From NCBI GenBank assembly GCA_945787595.1, contig CALZJV010000418.1, positions 1-5,707 on the forward strand: a stretch of 5,707 bases of DNA, in the 5' to 3' direction. The position numbers and the translations under genes are program-made. The DNA is from an uncultured Desulfobacterales bacterium (GTDB taxonomy: Bacteria; Desulfobacterota; Desulfobacteria; Desulfobacterales; JAFDCJ01). Below are positions 4,596 to 5,707 of the stretch, piece by piece. Within the stretch, counting starts at the first letter, position 1. The number at the start of each line of letters is the position of its first letter. The notes under the pieces were generated by a model. The model was not told where the DNA came from. It was given only the letters and a program-made list of their open reading frames with translations, and ran no database searches.

Positions 4596-5707
4596 TTAAC
4601 CCGCCCTCAGCACCCTGCCATACTTTTTGTCCTTAAGATATCTTCCTTCTTCAACAACAAGTTCACCGTTGATAAAGACCTTCTCGATCCCCGTCGGACG
4701 CCGGGCTGTTTCTTTGACAGTTGTATTGTCCGCTATGGTGACCGGGTTGAAAAGAACGAGATCGGCAAAGTAGCCGGGTTTGATTTCTCCCCTTTCCGCA
4801 ATCCCCATCCAGCGCGCCGTTTTACCGCTCATCCGGCTAATCGCGTCACTCAGACTCAATGTCTTTTTTTCCCGGACAAACCTGCCGAGTATGCGCGGGA
4901 AAGCACCATAAGAAGCCGGGTTGGGAAAACCGCTTGACCTCACAATGGTGTCGGTTTCAAAAAGGCAGAGTTCATTTGCCATTAATTTTTCGATAAGCTG
5001 TTCACTATTGTCATCTCCGCTATATCCGTAAGTTAGCTGCAATGCCTTACCATCGCTCTCCTTAATGATTTTTAACATGGCTTCTACCGGATCGATGCCC
5101 TCCTGTTTCGCAATTTCCACCAGGCTCAACCGGTTATACTTCTCGCCGGCGGGGTAACCTGCATCCATGATCTGAATGTCGGACATGTTGAACCCGACAA
5201 GAAATTTAGCCATGCTCAACTCGAACTTGAGTCTCCTGATTGCTCTATGATTTTCAAGGTTATACTCCATGTTCTTTGCAAACCAGGCCGGCAGGAAAAC
5301 AGCGAGATAGGTGTTTCCACAAAAATGTGGATAAATGTCCCACATGACTTCAAGTCCCTTTTCTTTCGCTTCTTCAACCATTTTGACTGCTTTTTGAGCT
5401 GTCGGCCAGCTCTTCCTGCCGGCGAAGATAAAATGAGATATCTGCAGCCTGGCTCCGGTTTCGAGCCCGATGGAAAGTATCTCATCCAGAGCCCTCAAAT
5501 TATGTGGCTTGCCTAAAAAAGGTATAATCGGATAAGAACCGGAATACTTTGACAGGGCTCTCATATGCACAGTCAAAATGCGGCCGTTGTCGGATGCGGC
5601 CCTGGCCATAGCCAGCAGATCGTCTCTGGTGGAAAAAAGTCCAGGCGGATACATCAGGCCGAAAGACAGCCCGAAGGCACCGCTGTCAAAAGCCTTGGCG
5701 AGCAGGG
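4596..5707 (-). CDS. N-acyl-D-amino-acid deacylase / D-aminoacylase family amidohydrolase (5' partial)
   Basis: The frame is open to the right edge, so the N-terminus, including the first metal-binding HxH, is outside the window. Residues before the Met at 5654 (AFDSGAFGLSFGL) continue into YPPG, the family's GAFGLSxGL-YPPG signature. Counting from that Met: H30 in TVHMR and H74 in LQISH fit the later metal ligands; DIYPHFCGNTYLAVFLPAW matches the conserved DxYP...LLPxW block; D235 in ETDT sits where the catalytic Asp of the SDG motif belongs; YGAFPRILGRFVRE and RGEIKPGYFADLVLFNP are the typical C-terminal blocks. The family hydrolyses N-acyl-D-amino acids or related D-amino acid amides in the cytoplasm using zinc. 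Oddities are ETDT in place of SDG, a Pro-containing NPASYG where HPRxYG is usual, and about 14 extra residues between the two His. Substrate may therefore differ from a standard D-aminoacylase. Confidence 0.94.
   Translation of the reverse strand, partial: LLAKAFDSGAFGLSFGLMYPPGLFSTRDDLLAMARAASDNGRILTVHMRALSKYSGSYPIIPFLGKPHNLRALDEILSIGLETGARLQISHFIFAGRKSWPTAQKAVKMVEEAKEKGLEVMWDIYPHFCGNTYLAVFLPAWFAKNMEYNLENHRAIRRLKFELSMAKFLVGFNMSDIQIMDAGYPAGEKYNRLSLVEIAKQEGIDPVEAMLKIIKESDGKALQLTYGYSGDDNSEQLIEKLMANELCLFETDTIVRSSGFPNPASYGAFPRILGRFVREKKTLSLSDAISRMSGKTARWMGIAERGEIKPGYFADLVLFNPVTIADNTTVKETARRPTGIEKVFINGELVVEEGRYLKDKKYGRVLRAG

Noticed and set aside
4571..4602. GGGTT...AACCC inverted repeat at the amidohydrolase stop, considered as a terminator
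   Set aside because: The stem is only 5 bp with a 17-base loop, and on the - strand it is followed by an A-run, not a T-run.
4404..4937. 177-codon + strand ORF
   Set aside because: Its right two-thirds are antisense to the amidohydrolase and the rest crosses repeat-bearing noncoding DNA; no ribosome binding site and no recognisable product.
5216..5516. Two 89-codon ORFs, one on each strand, within the amidohydrolase gene
   Set aside because: Both are out-of-frame shadows of strongly conserved amidohydrolase coding sequence.

Overview
The window looks like an accessory or variable region of a mid-GC Gram-negative chromosome. It holds the 3' end of an Rhs/YD-repeat polymorphic toxin gene, an XRE-PIN toxin-antitoxin operon, a small DUF5659-like gene behind a long structured leader, and most of a D-aminoacylase-type amidohydrolase gene. 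Strong Shine-Dalgarno (SD) sites, a large Rhs protein, a COG1569-type PIN toxin and much repeat-bearing intergenic DNA would fit an environmental Desulfobacterota/Deltaproteobacteria genome. That assignment is inference; no rRNA or other marker gene is present.

Left part (1-2270, + strand). The Rhs gene enters from the left edge, so its N-terminus is missing. It runs through YD repeats to the conserved DPxG...DPFGL self-cleavage region. At that boundary the DNA changes abruptly from GC-rich to AT-rich, and the protein becomes an unrecognised 153-residue C-terminal domain with one Ala/Gly-rich hydrophobic stretch. After an AT-rich gap comes a 53-codon gene for a two-helix membrane protein, then a strong intrinsic terminator. 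The simplest reading is a swapped-in toxin tip with its cognate immunity gene, possibly a membrane-acting pair.

Middle part (2270-3690, mainly - strand). An XRE-type regulator/antitoxin gene and a PIN-domain ribonuclease gene form a two-gene operon with a 17-bp gap. It has an extended -10 promoter and several candidate operator repeats upstream. The regulator joins a DNA-binding domain to a C-terminal tail that looks like the toxin-binding end of PIN-partner antitoxins. Downstream of the PIN stop, the same frame stays open for 125 more codons. Only a doubtful hypothetical ORF is called there.

Right part (3690-5707). On the + strand, nested perfect inverted repeats lead to a near-ideal SD and a TTG-started 53-codon ORF that resembles the N-terminal half of DUF5659-type proteins. 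The next 540 bp contain no convincing gene. They do contain a protein-like remnant, a 33-bp imperfect inverted repeat and a four-unit 9-bp tandem repeat. The window closes with a - strand gene, open through the right edge, for an N-acyl-D-amino-acid deacylase/D-aminoacylase family metal-dependent amidohydrolase.
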